NCBI GenBank assembly: GCA_025458755.1
Contig: JALORT010000092.1
Coordinates: 1-7,477, forward strand
Length of the DNA: 7,477 bases
Source: Methylotetracoccus sp.
GTDB taxonomy: Bacteria > Pseudomonadota > Gammaproteobacteria > Methylococcales > Methylococcaceae
Reading direction: 5' to 3'
Positions within the stretch are counted from its first letter, which is position 1, and every line of letters begins with the position of its first letter. Under the pieces are notes generated by a model that saw nothing but the letters and a program-made list of their open reading frames with translations, ran no database searches and had not been told where the DNA came from. The position numbers and the translations under genes are program-made. Shown here piece after piece: positions 1 to 6,369 of the stretch.

Positions 1-762
1 AGGTCGGCAAAGCGCCTCTACTTGCTAAAGCAGAGCAGAGCAACGCCGAACATCCTCGCCCATCAGCACGCCGACTGGATTCTCGGGAAACTGACCGAGC
101 CCTTGGCGTCAGCAATCACAACACGTGTCTCAATCAGGGTTATCACGCGTTAAACCGCTGTTGGCCCGGACCAGGCTTGACGGATTCGGCTTGCCGCCGC
201 GGCTGGTACTGCAAGTCCGTTCGGCCGGTACGCAGGCCGGCGGCAATCAGTCTTACGCGTCTGCCCGCGCGCCCCATGGTTGCAACGGGGACCACGGACA
301 GCAACAGCGGAGGCCCCCACCAGCGGGACCGCCCGCGCGGGCGACGCATTATCCAGTCCAAGCAGTCCTCTGGTGAACACGGTGCTGGCCCACTTCGTGA
401 CCTGCGCGATGATCGCAGACTCGAGTTCGGGAGTCGATCTGGTTGCCCCGACCGCCTGAACCATTACCCATTGCTGCGGCCTGAAGCGCGCTTGCCAATC
501 AATGATCCGGAGCTGCTGCCGCGAATATCCGCGCGCTGTGAGGCGATCCCATTCACTCTGGCTGAAGGGGCTTCTGGATGAGCTGAGCGTTCCTTTGCCC
601 GGCGCGGTCACTCTCAATCGGGGGCGGGGGGGGGCGGAACACGACATGGTGACAATAACGCCAACCCGGTCTAAAGGTGACGTTGATTCGCGCCACTCAA
701 CTGTGTCGCTGCGAGGCCACGTAAGCACGGGCCTCTACTGGGGCTTCGATTGATTCGGGCGT
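1..762. other. Left-end stretch with no confident gene
   Basis: No reading frame here matches a family I recognise. Three weak candidates were seen. (1) Plus frame 1 is open from the window edge to a TAA at 151-153 (50 codons, containing AHQHADWILGKLTEPL); it could be the end of a gene lying to the left. (2) A minus frame from a GTG at 728 to 150 has a plausible-looking middle (around 560-345, including WDRLTARGYS and STPELESAIIAQVTKW) but no good ribosome binding site, and its ends look like non-coding translation. (3) Another minus frame covers 361-143 and contains a short hydrophobic segment (PPLLLSVVPVA) followed by an Arg-rich tail. A run of nine G lies at 626-634. The stretch may be intergenic sequence or a decayed gene. 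Confidence 0.5.
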
Positions 763-796
763 GGGACCGGCGACGGTGTCAGCGGCCGCCGGTCCC
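763..796 (-). terminator. Stem-loop after the RRM gene, possible terminator
   Basis: A perfect 10-bp inverted repeat, GGGACCGGCG at 763-772 and CGCCGGTCCC at 787-796, encloses a 14-base loop. It begins 12 bases beyond the stop codon of the RRM gene, where a terminator is expected. No run of T follows it on the minus strand, so it is not a classical intrinsic terminator. It may stop transcription weakly or protect the 3' end of the mRNA. Confidence 0.45.
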
Positions 797-808
797 CGTG
801 GAGGAGCG

Positions 809-1087
809 TTAGAAACGACGGGCTCGACGGGCCGGCGGTTCGTCCGTGCGCGGGCGCGCTTCGTTGACCTTTATGTTGCGACCCTTCAGATCAGCTCCGT
901 CCAGTTCCTTGATAGCCTGCTCACCGCTGGCCTGATCGGGCATCTCGACAAAGCCGAATCCCTTGGAGCGACCTGTCGCCTTGTCCATGATGATGGTGGC
1001 GGACGACACGGTGCCGTATTGTTCGAACGCCTGACGCAAATCATCGTCGGACAGCTGATAGGAGAGATTCCCTACATAAATATTCAT
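809..1087 (-). CDS. Small single-RRM RNA-binding protein
   Basis: This encodes a 92-residue cytoplasmic RNA-binding protein made almost entirely of one RNA recognition motif. The RNP2 element is IYVGNL (residues 3-8) and RNP1 is KGFGFVEM (residues 42-49), with the aromatic residues Y4, F44 and F46 that stack on RNA bases. The fold ends at about residue 76 and is followed by a short basic tail with an ARRARR cluster. The start is the ATG at 1087, because the RRM begins right after it; an ATG at 1111 would add eight residues of no family character. The ribosome binding site is weak (AGG about 10 bases upstream). Proteins of this size and layout occur in cyanobacteria and proteobacteria, where some are cold-induced and bind single-stranded RNA. 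Its actual targets cannot be read from sequence. It appears to be a single-gene unit with its own promoter and 3' stem-loop. Confidence 0.95.
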   Translation of the reverse strand: MNIYVGNLSYQLSDDDLRQAFEQYGTVSSATIIMDKATGRSKGFGFVEMPDQASGEQAIKELDGADLKGRNIKVNEARPRTDEPPARRARRF

Positions 1088-1270
1088 AAACCAACCTGTT
1101 CTCGAAAGCATGCCATTTCAGTCATGGACATCAGCTGCTCGACCAATGGCACACGAATCCAGCAATGATGATCGTAAGGTGGTCTCAACACGCCCATTTC
1201 GAAGCAGAACATCGAAACATGAAACGCTAACGCCGCCCGCGCGAGAGTACACTCGGCTACGATGGCGCAT

Positions 1271-1299
1271 TGTTTAACCGGGAAAGCCGCGCGTGTCAA
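1271..1299 (-). promoter_or_regulatory. Probable sigma-70 promoter of the RRM gene
   Basis: On the minus strand a perfect -35 hexamer TTGACA (1299-1294) is followed, after 17 bases, by TAAACA (1276-1271), which matches three of six positions of the -10 consensus. An A/T-rich patch (AAAATTT, about 1303-1309) lies just upstream of the -35 box and could act as an UP element. Transcription would start near 1264, leaving a leader of about 175 nt before the ATG at 1087. This is inferred from sequence only; the -10 box is imperfect. Confidence 0.5.
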
Positions 1300-1324
1300 C
1301 CCAAATTTTCGCTCCACCGGATTG

Positions 1325-1337
1325 CCGGCGGCGCCGG
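1325..1337 (-). other. Short GC hairpin after the YjdF-like gene
   Basis: CCGGC (1325-1329) and GCCGG (1333-1337) can pair around a 3-base loop, starting 16 bases after the stop codon of the DUF2238 gene and before the RRM promoter. The stem is only five pairs and no clear T-run follows, so a terminator role is only suggested by its position. Confidence 0.2.
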
Positions 1338-1353
1338 GAATATCAAGAGCCGG

Positions 1354-1980
1354 TCAGTGCAGCCGCGCCGACGCCGGATCGGATCCGGATCGCTGCAGCA
1401 CCGCGATCTGCCGGTTCTGAAGTCGCGAACACAACCCGAGCATCGCCGCTGCACCCAGCAAAGCCAGGGCCATATCGGTTTGCGCATCCCAGGGATCGCC
1501 CTGCGAAGCGAGAAACGATTCGGCGTGTTCACCCAGAAACAACGCGGCCAACCACTCGACCAATTCATACAGTGCACTGAGCGCCAGCGTCAGCCCCAAT
1601 GTCAGAGCGCTCAGCCAAACCACGCTCGGAGCGACCCGCGAACGAATCAATACCTCCCTGATCAGCGCTGCCGGAACGAAACCCTGGAAGAAATGCGCGA
1701 AGCGGTCGAAATTGTTACGTTCACCCCCGGTCTGAGTACGCAGCCAGTCGAACCACGGCACCGCCGCGAAGCCGTAATGCGCACCGACCGAGATAATGAC
1801 GAGTAACAGGGCCATCAGCCAATAAGTCAGCGGGGTCAGCGGAAACGCGCTTCGGGTCGCCAACAGCCCTCCGTAAGCCGCCAGTGCGGGTGCCATTTCC
1901 AGCCACCAGGTCAGCGCATCGGCCGGTTGGACCGCGGACCAGACTCCAGTCAACAGCAGCAGACCGTGCCAGGCTCTCAC
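1354..1980 (-). CDS. DUF2238 (YjdF-like) inner-membrane protein
   Basis: This 208-residue polytopic inner-membrane protein belongs to DUF2238, the family of E. coli YjdF, and is essentially the same length. About five to six hydrophobic segments are visible (roughly residues 5-20, 25-42, 51-71, 96-112, 119-149 and 169-185). The family signatures are all present: AHYGFAAVPWFDW (67-79), ERNNFDRFAHFFQGF (87-101), SALYELVEW (135-143) and GDPWDAQTDM (161-170). The conserved charged residues H68, E87, R88, D92, R93, H96, E139 and D165 could form a buried polar site. The biochemical role of the family is not known. The start is a GTG with GGGAA five bases upstream; starting at the internal ATG (residue 29) would remove the first helix. 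It lies 135 bases after the hydrolase gene on the same strand and could be read with it. Confidence 0.9.
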   Translation of the reverse strand: MRAWHGLLLLTGVWSAVQPADALTWWLEMAPALAAYGGLLATRSAFPLTPLTYWLMALLLVIISVGAHYGFAAVPWFDWLRTQTGGERNNFDRFAHFFQGFVPAALIREVLIRSRVAPSVVWLSALTLGLTLALSALYELVEWLAALFLGEHAESFLASQGDPWDAQTDMALALLGAAAMLGLCSRLQNRQIAVLQRSGSDPASARLH

Positions 1981-2115
1981 GCAGCTTCCCGCTTCAGCAG
2001 TGAGGAAGTGAGGCGCGGGCGCACCCCGGTACGAACCGCCCAGGATGCCGCCTCACGGCGCAACCAGAACCGGGGGGTCCGAATGATGACGGATATCACC
2101 TTCACGCCGCTGCAG

Positions 2116-3594
2116 CTAGGGCGCCATGCGCGCTGCAGTGGAGGTCGCTGTAATACTTTCTTCGATGCGGCTTGCGAGATAGGGAAAAAAGGGGTTGGAG
2201 GAAATTCGCAACAGTGCGTCCAGACTGACGATCAGCGCCCCGCGCTCGCCGCGTGCTGCGATCATGCCGAGGTTGATCCCGAAGTTCTCGGAGCTGTCGG
2301 GCTGCATGCCGTACAAGGCGTCGCTTGGCGGAAATGGCAGCGCGACATGTGACAGCGAATAGATGTCGGCCGGGTAGAATAACCCCAGTGGCCGGGACTG
2401 TTCCTTGGCCTGACCGGTCTCGATGACCTGCTCAATGACCTCCACCGTGCCTGGATTGGCATTGGTGACGATCGTCGTTCGGAATGGGCGGGGCAGCGGC
2501 GGCAGCATGCGCTCCAACAGGGTTTCAGCCTCGGACCGCAGGAGCGGGCTTAGCTTTGCGGCGCGGTTTAGATCAAACAGCACGAGTTCGCTGCCGTTTG
2601 GAGGTAAATGGACGTAGAGCGCGGATACAACAGCTTGAGTGGTCACCGTGAAATCCATCACCGACTGGAACGTCAACACTTTCGGCAGTTGGTCCAGGCG
2701 CCCTTCACGTGCGTACCGAGCAATCCGTTCTTGCAACGCTACGGTGAGCTGGTGCGCCTGCCGGGCACCGTTGATCGGAAACGAGTTATATTTGAAAGGA
2801 TTGAACTCGGGGAGGACGCTGAGCCATGCCGCCTTGGCGAACGGCGGCAAGATTGCCGGCAGACCGGCCAGTCCGGCAAAGCGGGCGAAACTAGTCAGTC
2901 CGATCATGGGCGAAATGAGGACGAGCCGGTCGGGTCGCGCCAAGGCGCCGTCGCCGAGCGCGTCGAGGGCGTACTTCAGGGCCAACGCACCGCCATTCGA
3001 GAATCCAACGATGTGGAGCGGTGAAGACCGCGCTGTGAGCCGCTTGGCCTCGCGCACCGCCAAGCGCGTCGCCGCGAGCCACTCCTCCCACTTCACTCGG
3101 GTCAGAGCGCCGGGAACGGTTCCGTGCCCCGGCAGGCGTATCGCCACTGCAACATAGCCGCGATCGCGATAGAGACGGGCGATGTGGCGCAAGCTGTACG
3201 GGGAATCCGTCAAGCCGTGCAGGAAGACCACGGCACCCAGCGGCGGCCCCTCCGGCTCGAGCACATAGGAGCGATTCCAGTCCTGTTCGAATCGGCCCGG
3301 ATAGACCGGGCTGCCGTCGAAATAGCGGTTGACCGGAATGCGGTCTTCCTGCTCGAGCTTCTGCGTAATATCGGCCCGCAGCGATTGGAAGATTGATGCC
3401 TCGGCTTTGAGGTACCCCTCCCAATCTGCCGTATCCAGGTCCTCGACGCTCAACTCATGCGGAACGTAGCGGTGCCACGGCTCCAGAGGTGCGCCACGCT
3501 GCGAGTCGTACGCCCGCACCGCCAGCAAAGTCAGCGCCATCGCGGACAGCACCACCAATCCGTATTGGACCCCCTTGACCATGATCGGTCTCAT
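2116..3594 (-). CDS. Membrane-anchored alpha/beta hydrolase (serine esterase or lipase-like)
   Basis: This 492-residue protein has a short N-terminal signal anchor (about residues 11-27, LVVLSAMALTLLAV), so the catalytic domain probably sits on the periplasmic side of the inner membrane. The alpha/beta-hydrolase fold begins near residue 119 with AVVFLHGLTDSPYS, whose HG pair (126-127) is the usual oxyanion-loop motif. The nucleophile elbow is GFSNG, with Ser199. The likely acid is Asp314 (QSVMDFTV) and the likely catalytic His is His416 (YSLSHVALPFP). A long insert between about residues 230 and 300 probably forms a lid. The layout resembles monoacylglycerol lipase or lysophospholipase-like (S33-type) enzymes, but the substrate cannot be deduced. 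I chose the ATG at 3594 because AAGGGGGG lies six bases upstream; the in-frame GTG/ATG-type starts further up add 13 residues without such a site. The gene follows the DUF4136 lipoprotein gene by 70 bases, which suggests co-transcription. Confidence 0.9.
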   Translation of the reverse strand: MRPIMVKGVQYGLVVLSAMALTLLAVRAYDSQRGAPLEPWHRYVPHELSVEDLDTADWEGYLKAEASIFQSLRADITQKLEQEDRIPVNRYFDGSPVYPGRFEQDWNRSYVLEPEGPPLGAVVFLHGLTDSPYSLRHIARLYRDRGYVAVAIRLPGHGTVPGALTRVKWEEWLAATRLAVREAKRLTARSSPLHIVGFSNGGALALKYALDALGDGALARPDRLVLISPMIGLTSFARFAGLAGLPAILPPFAKAAWLSVLPEFNPFKYNSFPINGARQAHQLTVALQERIARYAREGRLDQLPKVLTFQSVMDFTVTTQAVVSALYVHLPPNGSELVLFDLNRAAKLSPLLRSEAETLLERMLPPLPRPFRTTIVTNANPGTVEVIEQVIETGQAKEQSRPLGLFYPADIYSLSHVALPFPPSDALYGMQPDSSENFGINLGMIAARGERGALIVSLDALLRISSNPFFPYLASRIEESITATSTAARMAP

Positions 3595-3600
3595 CGTGAA

Positions 3601-3608
3601 CCCCCCTT
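3601..3608 (-). promoter_or_regulatory. Ribosome binding site of the hydrolase gene
   Basis: The minus strand reads AAGGGGGG six bases before the ATG at 3594. This strong Shine-Dalgarno-like match decides the start over the more upstream possibility at 3633. Confidence 0.65.
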
Positions 3609-3664
3609 CAGGCCGTGCCGGCGCGACAGGCAACCGTAGACTTCATCGCGGTCAGCGCGCCAGC

Positions 3665-4213
3665 TCATTGCGATCGCGGGTTCGAAGGCGACCCTGGAGG
3701 GAACGACGCGAACATCTGGCGCACCCCTTCATTGAGGGATTTCTGCAGTGTAGCCGGGTTGTCGGACAGGGTGTCCGAAGCGGTACCGCGCCAAATCGCG
3801 TTCCGGCTCGTCACATCGTACAGGTCGACAACCAGCGTCCCGACCTCGTACGTCACCACCCGAGCGGTCGTCATCATCTGCCCACCCATACCCCACCCGT
3901 GCCAACCCGGGCCCCAATTGTTGTGAAACGTATCCACCCGCTGGCCTTGGCGCGTGGTCACGTCCGCTGCCAACGCGGTTTGCGCCTGTTGTTCCGGCAC
4001 CTTACGCCATCCCTTGGCGAACAGCTGCCCCTCCACCGCAGAAACGATGCGGCCGTTCATCAAGGAATTCGAGGTCGCGGGCAGCCGTTTCCAGTAATAG
4101 GTGGAGTAGCGCGAAAAGTCGACGGCCGGGTCATGGTCCGTCCGGATCTCGACCCCGGCGCAGGCGCTCAACAGTAGCGGCGCGGCCCAAAACAATCTTC
4201 CGGCGTGGTGCAT
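3665..4213 (-). CDS. DUF4136 family lipoprotein
   Basis: This is a 182-residue lipoprotein precursor. The signal peptide MHHAGRLFWAAPLLLSAC ends in a textbook lipobox (LSAC), so Cys18 should be lipidated. The residue after Cys is Ala, not Asp, so sorting to the outer membrane is expected. The mature part shows DUF4136 features: TDHDPAVDFSRYSTYYW (25-41), a central strand region, a Gly/Trp/His-rich loop (99-112, with HGWGMGG), then GTLVVDLYD (125-133), AIWRGTASDTLSDNP (139-153) and a C-terminal NEGVRQMFASFPP (161-173). The function of DUF4136 proteins is unknown; many are predicted envelope lipoproteins. The start is set by AGGAGT seven bases upstream of the ATG at 4213; a longer reading from 4270 would place non-signal residues ahead of the lipobox. 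The closely following hydrolase gene suggests a shared envelope role, which is inference. Confidence 0.9.
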   Translation of the reverse strand: MHHAGRLFWAAPLLLSACAGVEIRTDHDPAVDFSRYSTYYWKRLPATSNSLMNGRIVSAVEGQLFAKGWRKVPEQQAQTALAADVTTRQGQRVDTFHNNWGPGWHGWGMGGQMMTTARVVTYEVGTLVVDLYDVTSRNAIWRGTASDTLSDNPATLQKSLNEGVRQMFASFPPGSPSNPRSQ

Positions 4214-4220
4214 ATGCGAG

Positions 4221-4226
4221 ACTCCT
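4221..4226 (-). promoter_or_regulatory. Ribosome binding site of the DUF4136 gene
   Basis: AGGAGT on the minus strand lies seven bases before the ATG at 4213, an ideal Shine-Dalgarno sequence. It fixes the start so that the lipobox Cys is residue 18. Confidence 0.7.
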
Positions 4227-4373
4227 ATGACGTGACGACCCGAAGGCCGGATGATGCAGCTTCGGCACAAGACTACTTTATCGCCTCGGGGTTATTCAAT
4301 GCAGTACTCGGCTCGCCGCGGCACCGAGCCTCCGTGACGCCGAGACAAACGAGCGATGGCGCTGTGAGACCGC

Positions 4374-4412
4374 CGCGAACATGATTCGCGAGGCGAACAC
4401 AGCGGCTTCGCC
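4374..4412 (-). other. Two tandem hairpins after the porin gene
   Basis: Two adjacent perfect 6-bp stems occur in the 276-base gap between the porin and lipoprotein genes: CGCGAA/TTCGCG (4374-4379 and 4385-4390, 5-base loop) and GGCGAA/TTCGCC (4392-4397 and 4407-4412, 9-base loop). The two stems are near copies of each other. They start about 77 bases after the porin stop codon and lack T-runs. They could slow 3' decay of the porin mRNA or end its transcription; neither role is shown. No other clear site was seen in this gap. Confidence 0.3.
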
Positions 4413-4489
4413 GTCAATGCTCCGGCACCAACGGCCCTGAGCGCAGAAGATGCCGGCTGACTGCTCATCCCGCGGTCGTCACTAAAGCA

Positions 4490-6118
4490 TCAGAAAAAAT
4501 CCGTGAATAACTGCAGTTGGTACAGCGTGCCGCTCTCGCCGGCACGGTAGCCCGTCAGAAGATTCTGAGCCGGTGAACGGTTGATATTGAGGACCTCGAA
4601 GGTCATGCGCCAGTCGCGGCTGCCTCGGAAGTACCAGTTCACACCGCCTCCGACCTCGTAACCCCCGCCGAACCGGCCCGTTACAAACGAAGACCTGAGA
4701 AATGCCTCGAGCGTGCTCGGCACCAGGAAGTAGCCGCTCTGCAGCAACGCGCCGTGATCGAACAGACTGTCGAGCGGAGAATCGCCGCCGACATCATCGA
4801 AGTCATAAAGCCAGCGCAGGAAATATTCACTCGACACCGTGAAACCTCGGTACTTCAGCGCCGCATCGATGGCCCAAAGGCTGACGTTGGTCGAGCGCAG
4901 TTCAACCCCGGGCGCCAGCGCATTTGGGCGAAACAGCGGCGTGCCGTCCGAGAGACGCAAGATCGTGTCTTCGGGGTTTCCCGCTTCGATTGCCCCGATA
5001 CCTTGGTTCGCTTCCCGGGAGAAAGCCACGTTGGTGCCGATCCGCGGCGTCGGTCGCGGATGGTACTCGATGTCCGAAGGGCCGGGACCGAAGGCACCCA
5101 TGGGCTCCCACCACACGGTGGCGCCAAAGGCCCGGGCCGACCCGATCCGTTCGGAGCCCTGATTGAACCGGTTCAGCGAGTTGGCCACCATCGCGATGTA
5201 GTGCAAGTTATCCAACGGTTCACCTTGCGCCCAGATGCCGGGACTGATGTTCGGCCGAAAGAACGTGGTCGCCATCAAGCGATCGGCGCCCAGCGTGTAG
5301 CGAAACGATTCGTTCCACTCCCGGGTACCGGGCACGATCCAATTCCCGACTCTCAAGTCGAACGCTTTACTGAAGTGGTAGTTGATCCACCCCAGATAGA
5401 CCGTGCTGTTCAGCGCCGTCGACGAAAAAAGGTTGGCCGTGAACTGCAGTCGCGGATCGACCGCAAAGCCCGAGAGCTGAATAAAGTTGCGTGTCAGCTC
5501 CAGGGAATTGAAGTTGCGGGCCGGCTCGATGACTCCGGCGCTGTCGATCCAATAATTTGCCTCATTAGAGAGGTGCGAATACCGTACCTCACTGAAGAGA
5601 TCCGCCCGCAATTCGAAAGGCATCTTCGCCCCATCGCGGCTGCGGGCCAGGACCAGCTGACCCTGAGAGTCGTTGCCATCGTCGGCGTGGTCTGGCGCGG
5701 GAGGAGGCCTTGGCGTTTTATGGGAGGTCCGGGCGGTCGGAGCCGCCTCCGGCGCCGGCGGCTTGGGCAAACCCGCACTCGCGTCGCGTTGCTCCGACGG
5801 ACGATTGGCCTGGTCCTTTTGGTTGTTGGCCGCCTCCAAGCGCTCTGCGAGCGACTGGTTTTGTTCAGCGAGCTTCGCGTTCTGCTCGGCCAGACGCGCA
5901 TTCTGCTCGGCGAGCTTCGCGTTCTGCTCTTCGAGACGCCGCAACAGACGGTCGATCCGTGGACCGGCAGTCGGAGCGCCTGCCGGCGCGGGCGCCCGGG
6001 TGCTTGGGCTTGGCGGTGGAGGAGCACCGTTCTCAGTCGAGGCGCCGGTGCCGGTCCACACCAGCAGGAGCAACAAGCTTGCTGCTAACCGAGATCGGCG
6101 ATGCCCCGCCGCAGCCAT
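4490..6118 (-). CDS. Outer-membrane porin with N-terminal coiled coil (phosphate-selective porin O/P-like)
   Basis: This 542-residue precursor has a signal peptide (RRSR followed by LAASLLLLLVW; cleavage around residues 24-28). Next come a Pro/Ala-rich stretch (32-53), a coiled coil (55-100) built of near-identical EQNAKLA heptads, a second Pro-rich linker (115-148) and a beta-barrel domain from about residue 165 to the end. The barrel shows alternating aromatic strands and porin O/P-like segments such as DLRVGNWIVPGTREW (254-268), SGYFLVPSTLEAFLRSSF (461-478) and GGGVNWYFRG (490-499). It ends in LQLFTDFF, with the C-terminal Phe recognised by the BAM machinery. The coiled coil should lie in the periplasm and help hold a trimer together, as in DcaP-type porins. 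The solute is unknown; phosphate selectivity should not be assumed. The ATG at 6118 is chosen because the signal peptide starts there; its ribosome binding site is weak, and a GTG five to six codons upstream is possible. It is flanked by gaps of about 250-280 bases, so it is probably transcribed alone. Confidence 0.87.
   Translation of the reverse strand: MAAAGHRRSRLAASLLLLLVWTGTGASTENGAPPPPSPSTRAPAPAGAPTAGPRIDRLLRRLEEQNAKLAEQNARLAEQNAKLAEQNQSLAERLEAANNQKDQANRPSEQRDASAGLPKPPAPEAAPTARTSHKTPRPPPAPDHADDGNDSQGQLVLARSRDGAKMPFELRADLFSEVRYSHLSNEANYWIDSAGVIEPARNFNSLELTRNFIQLSGFAVDPRLQFTANLFSSTALNSTVYLGWINYHFSKAFDLRVGNWIVPGTREWNESFRYTLGADRLMATTFFRPNISPGIWAQGEPLDNLHYIAMVANSLNRFNQGSERIGSARAFGATVWWEPMGAFGPGPSDIEYHPRPTPRIGTNVAFSREANQGIGAIEAGNPEDTILRLSDGTPLFRPNALAPGVELRSTNVSLWAIDAALKYRGFTVSSEYFLRWLYDFDDVGGDSPLDSLFDHGALLQSGYFLVPSTLEAFLRSSFVTGRFGGGYEVGGGVNWYFRGSRDWRMTFEVLNINRSPAQNLLTGYRAGESGTLYQLQLFTDFF
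5846..5929 (-). repeat. Four tandem 21-bp units encoding heptads
   Basis: Within the porin gene, four in-frame 21-base units encode EQNAKLA, EQNARLA, EQNAKLA and EQNQSLA (residues 64-91). Units one and three differ only in their last base (GCC versus GCT), while the fourth has diverged most. This points to fairly recent duplication of the heptad at DNA level. Copy number changes by slippage would lengthen or shorten the coiled coil by whole heptads. Confidence 0.85.
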
Positions 6119-6369
6119 TATCGTTCTGAACACAACCGTCGCCCGTCCGATCCCCCTCGCGGGTCGTTCCAAAACCGGCACCCCCGAATCCAAGTGACAT
6201 GGGCCCGTCTTCCCAGTCTTCGCATGGGCAACGCAAGTTCCGTGCACCGATACAACCCTTCAACTCATGTGGAGCGTCACATCGCGCTCACCGGCGCAGG
6301 CTGCATGAACTGTCGGCGGACGGGGTGCCGGTCTATCCAGCAGTTGGCACTTGGGACACTCGCAGGCCG
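6119..6369 (-). other. Gap between MarC-like and porin genes
   Basis: This 251-base gap holds no supported gene. The porin frame stays open upstream to 6247, but that extension has no signal-peptide or family character. A porin promoter is expected here; I found no pair of hexamers good enough to name. Confidence 0.4.

Noticed and set aside
620..637. G9 tract considered as a phase-variation switch
   Set aside because: It does not lie in a supported gene or promoter, so a switching role has no target; it is kept only as part of the possible decayed gene.
761..1168. A 135-codon plus-strand frame across the RRM gene
   Set aside because: It is fully explained as the complement of the RRM coding sequence, which carries intact RNP1 and RNP2 motifs.
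1084..1317. A 77-codon minus frame in the leader of the RRM gene
   Set aside because: It spans the predicted promoter, has no good ribosome binding site and no family character; the region is better read as promoter plus leader.
1927..2352. A plus-strand frame bridging the YjdF-like and hydrolase genes
   Set aside because: It overlaps two well-supported minus-strand genes and shows no recognisable motif.
4754..6088. A 444-codon open frame on the plus strand, antisense to the porin gene
   Set aside because: The translation is Arg-rich with no domain character, and the opposite strand encodes a clear porin with signal peptide and terminal Phe. Long antisense frames are common in GC-rich genes.
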